Source: Kordiimonas aestuarii
GTDB taxonomy: Bacteria; Pseudomonadota; Alphaproteobacteria; Sphingomonadales; Kordiimonadaceae
Direction of reading: 5' to 3'
Assembly (NCBI RefSeq): GCF_025574465.1
Contig: NZ_JAOBPP010000021.1
Location: 248,001-312,000 of the forward strand
Length of the DNA stretch: 64,000 bases
The translations under genes were made by a program, and so were the position numbers. Under the pieces are notes generated by a model. The model was not told the DNA's origin. It did not search any database and saw only the letters and a program-made list of their open reading frames with translations. Shown piece by piece: positions 61,941 to 64,000 of the stretch (position 1 is its first letter; each line of letters starts with the position of its first letter).

Positions 61941-62754
61941 AAAGCCTGACACTCATACCGGCAAACATGGGGGCGTTCGGGCCACAATTTGCCTTACAAC
62001 CCTACTTCTGGTTGCTGCATGCAGCACAGGTGGTCCAGGGGGCCGCAGCATGGCGCCAGGCGCCCCTGTCCAGCGGATCAACCCGGCGGTTGAACAGGCG
62101 CTGTGCGAAGGCCGCGCCACCGACGCAGCCCGCATCTTGACCTCTGAGCCTCTTTCTTCTCCCGCTGATCGCTTCTACACCGGTCTCGCACTTGAAGAGA
62201 GCGGCAGACCCGTCGCAGCCAGGCGTATCTATGCATCTCTGATGACCTCAGGCGCGCAGGACGGCGTCTTTGCCCATTGCGGCAGCATGGTGCTCGCGGA
62301 CGGCCCCGTCAGTGCAGAGGCGGGCCGGCGTCTTGCCATCATTGCATCCAAGCTTCAGACCATGGATGTCGCGCGCGGAGAACCGCTTCAGTTTGGTGTG
62401 GGGCTGCCGCCGACACAAAACAAGCCCAGCGATGTGTCACGCACCGCCCCGGCGGCGGGTAACGGTGTCGGGCCAAGACGCGCGGTAACCCGCCCCTCCG
62501 GCAACTCACCACTTGGGCGCTGGTTTGCGCACCTGGCATCATACCGGTCATACGACCACGCGATGAGCGGCAAAAGCAGCCTTGAAAAACAGTATCCGGC
62601 ACTGACCGACATTATCGACCAGTGGGAAGTCAATGTTGGTGGCTATGCCCTCCGGCTCGGCGTACGCCTGAGTGACAAGAGCGACGCAAAGGAACTTTGC
62701 GCACAGGTCAAAAGCCAGGGCGAGTATTGTGCCGTGATGGACACCTCGCAATAA
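61924..62754 (+). CDS. SPOR-domain lipoprotein
   Basis: The 276-residue protein has a lipoprotein signal with lipobox L-V-A-A-C, a Pro/Gly-rich start, a helical middle with tetratricopeptide-like features (about 55-130), and a C-terminal SPOR domain (about 195-275; W-F-A-H-L-A-S-Y-R-S-Y, then Y-A-L-R-L-G-V). SPOR domains bind denuded peptidoglycan at division sites. I used ATG 61924, which overlaps the carbonic anhydrase gene; its ribosome binding site is weak and the N-terminus is long for a lipoprotein. Confidence 0.8.
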   Translation: MPCRTEKPDTHTGKHGGVRATICLTTLLLVAACSTGGPGGRSMAPGAPVQRINPAVEQALCEGRATDAARILTSEPLSSPADRFYTGLALEESGRPVAARRIYASLMTSGAQDGVFAHCGSMVLADGPVSAEAGRRLAIIASKLQTMDVARGEPLQFGVGLPPTQNKPSDVSRTAPAAGNGVGPRRAVTRPSGNSPLGRWFAHLASYRSYDHAMSGKSSLEKQYPALTDIIDQWEVNVGGYALRLGVRLSDKSDAKELCAQVKSQGEYCAVMDTSQ

Positions 62755-62991
62755 CGCTGTTGCCTGCTGCAGCGCCATATTAGACCGGGTTCCAACCGAC
62801 AGGGCAATTTCTCTCTGGTAGTTAGGACGCCGTCCGCATAAGATGGCGCCCGTTTCACAGGGTCCCCGGGGTGGGTGGCCCCGGAAAAATGCAGACAGAG
62901 CGGTAGGCGATACCGCCACATTACAGCAGACGTATTTAGTACAACCGTATCGGTTACGCGCGTATCTAGAGTACTCTGGGGAGAGGGAATA
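62755..62991. other. Intergenic region before the NSS transporter
   Basis: This 237-base gap holds no credible gene. A GC hairpin, CCGGGG-N6-GCCCCGG, lies near 62867-62885 without a T-run in either direction. GGAGAGGG at its right end is the ribosome binding site of the next gene. Confidence 0.5.
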
Positions 62992-64000
62992 ATGGCTGGA
63001 ACACAACACGCCCAGTGGTCATCACGCTGGGCCTTTATCATGGCCGCTGTCGGCAGCGCCGTCGGCCTTGGCAATATCTGGAAATTTCCATATGAGGCAG
63101 GCGAAGGTGGCGGTGGTGCCTTTGTCATCCTGTATCTGATTTTTGTCTTTGTTATCGGCGCGCCTTGTCTCATTGCGGAGCTCTCGCTGGGTCGCCGTGG
63201 CCAGAAGTCGCCCGTCAACACGATGAAAAGCATCGCGACGGAAGAAGGCAAAAGCACAATGTGGGGCCTGCTTGGCTGGTCCGGCATTATCGGCGCGTTC
63301 ATCATCATCAGCTTCTATTCACTGGTTGGCGGCTGGGTGCTGGCCTATATCGTCAAGGCAGCCATGGGCTTTGGCGGCTTTGATGCCGCGCAGTCGACCG
63401 AAACATTCCTGAACTTTATCGCCGACCCGGTACAGCCAATCATCGCGCACTTCATATTTATGGCCATCACGGTCAGTATTGTAGCGCGCGGGGTACAGGG
63501 CGGGCTTGAGAAAGCAGTGACAGTCCTCATGCCGGCGCTGTTTGCCATCCTGGTGATGCTGATGATCTATTCCGGCATTACAGGCGATTTTGCAGCCGCC
63601 ATCGACTTCCTGTTCCGCCCCAACTTCCACGCGCTGACCGGTGACAAGATCCTGAACGCCCTTGGGCTTTCCTTCTTCTCGCTGTCGCTGGCGATGGGGT
63701 CGATCATGACTTACGGTTCTTACCTGCCGAAAGATGTGAATATCCCGCGGTCCGCCATCACAATCGCGGGCGCAGACAGTGCCGTGGCACTGATGGCCGG
63801 CCTTGCAATCTTCCCGATCGTCTTTGCCTATGGTCTTAACCCCGGCGGTGGCGGCGGCCTTGTGTTCATGACCTTGCCGATCGCCTTCGGCCAAATGCCA
63901 ATGGGCGGCGTGATTGGCCCACTGTTCTTCGCGCTTCTCGCCGTCGCAGCTGTCACCAGTTCGATCTCGCTGCTGGAGCCAGGCGTTTCCTATATTGAGG
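62992..64000 (+). CDS. Sodium-dependent (NSS/SNF-type) transporter, truncated by the window end
   Basis: The first 336 codons are present. The protein opens W-S-S-R-W-A-F-I-M-A-A-V-G-S-A-V-G-L-G-N-I-W-K-F-P, the NSS signature of the first unwound helix, which holds the sodium and substrate sites in LeuT. It continues through about eight membrane segments before the end of the window. NSS proteins import amino acids or related molecules with sodium. A sodium-coupled system would fit a marine lifestyle, but that is inference. GGAGAGGG precedes ATG. Confidence 0.93.
   Translation, partial: MAGTQHAQWSSRWAFIMAAVGSAVGLGNIWKFPYEAGEGGGGAFVILYLIFVFVIGAPCLIAELSLGRRGQKSPVNTMKSIATEEGKSTMWGLLGWSGIIGAFIIISFYSLVGGWVLAYIVKAAMGFGGFDAAQSTETFLNFIADPVQPIIAHFIFMAITVSIVARGVQGGLEKAVTVLMPALFAILVMLMIYSGITGDFAAAIDFLFRPNFHALTGDKILNALGLSFFSLSLAMGSIMTYGSYLPKDVNIPRSAITIAGADSAVALMAGLAIFPIVFAYGLNPGGGGGLVFMTLPIAFGQMPMGGVIGPLFFALLAVAAVTSSISLLEPGVSYIE

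Noticed and set aside
62867..62885. GC-rich hairpin before the NSS transporter as a terminator
   Set aside because: There is no T-run on either strand, so it could equally be chance GC-rich sequence.
1..64000. tRNA, rRNA, CRISPR, insertion sequences, prophage or toxin-antitoxin genes
   Set aside because: Intergenic gaps are short and show no cloverleaf, spacer-repeat array, transposase or terminal inverted repeats. Long frames opposite real genes look like high-GC shadows.

Overview
The window is a gene-dense, moderately GC-rich stretch of an alphaproteobacterial chromosome. The class assignment rests on: a DivL-type pseudo-histidine kinase with Tyr in place of the phospho-acceptor His; the chvI-chvG-hprK-rapZ-EIIA-ptsH block divergent from pckA; an HPr kinase reduced to its catalytic core; the TIGR02186/TauE pair; and the tsaE-murU-addB-addA-trxA-folC-accD-trpA-trpB-trpF neighbourhood. 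I cannot fix the genus. Nothing looks like a prophage, plasmid, insertion sequence, CRISPR array, rRNA or tRNA.

Layout. 1-4300: an FtsX-type permease tail, a Bax-inhibitor-1 protein, an HGSNAT-like acyltransferase, an MscS channel and a ZntB/CorA-like transporter. 4300-8520: biotin synthesis as two divergent pairs (bioB-bioA leftward, bioF-bioD rightward). 8520-10000: a small unknown gene behind a textbook sigma-54 promoter, then a LuxR solo. 10100-13500: TusA-like, TIGR02186 and TauE sulfur genes, an ATP-grasp protein and a DUF962 protein. 13600-19500: a MerR regulator with a dyad in its own promoter, then a beta-oxidation operon (acyl-CoA dehydrogenase, thiolase, FadB-type protein). 19500-26400: a COQ7-like hydroxylase, a DUF4910 aminopeptidase-like/formyltransferase pair, a B3/B4 protein, a catalytically degenerate M1-like protein, a dienoyl-CoA isomerase-like crotonase and a TolB-like/TM2 fusion. 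26366-31358: trpF-trpB-trpA-accD-folC. 31367-42500 (leftward): a membrane protein, trxA, addA, addB, a MurU-like nucleotidyltransferase, tsaE and divL. 42575-45600 (leftward): a frameshifted VOC gene, metK and ahcY behind a structured leader. 45620-50150 (leftward): ptsH, EIIA, rapZ, hprK, chvG, chvI. 50584 onward: pckA behind twin LacI-type operators, then assorted genes (Sel1 protein, seven-bladed FG-GAP propeller, Tag-like glycosylase, J-domain protein, Lrp/EamA pair, GNAT, DUF1272, flavin protein/MocR pair, alpha-carbonic anhydrase, SPOR lipoprotein) and a truncated NSS transporter.

How the parts work together. The leftward block from chvI to ptsH joins envelope/acid sensing (ChvGI) to a regulatory PTS branch (HprK, HPr, EIIA) and to RapZ. 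The adjacent divergent pckA gene controls entry into gluconeogenesis. ahcY and metK form the S-adenosylmethionine cycle behind one leader. DivL belongs to the CtrA cell-cycle network. AddAB repairs double-strand breaks. The MerR operon and the separate crotonase gene serve fatty-acid degradation.

Most genes are ordinary housekeeping genes. I see no undescribed multi-gene defence or mobile system. The less expected signals are mostly regulatory: the sigma-54 promoter before an unknown 74-residue protein, the ahcY-metK leader in which a distal 9-bp helix covers the Shine-Dalgarno sequence around a terminator-like hairpin, the paired LacI-type operators at pckA, and several divergent-promoter dyads. 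The DUF4910/formyltransferase pair and the apparent absence of amgK next to murU are the best protein-level leads.
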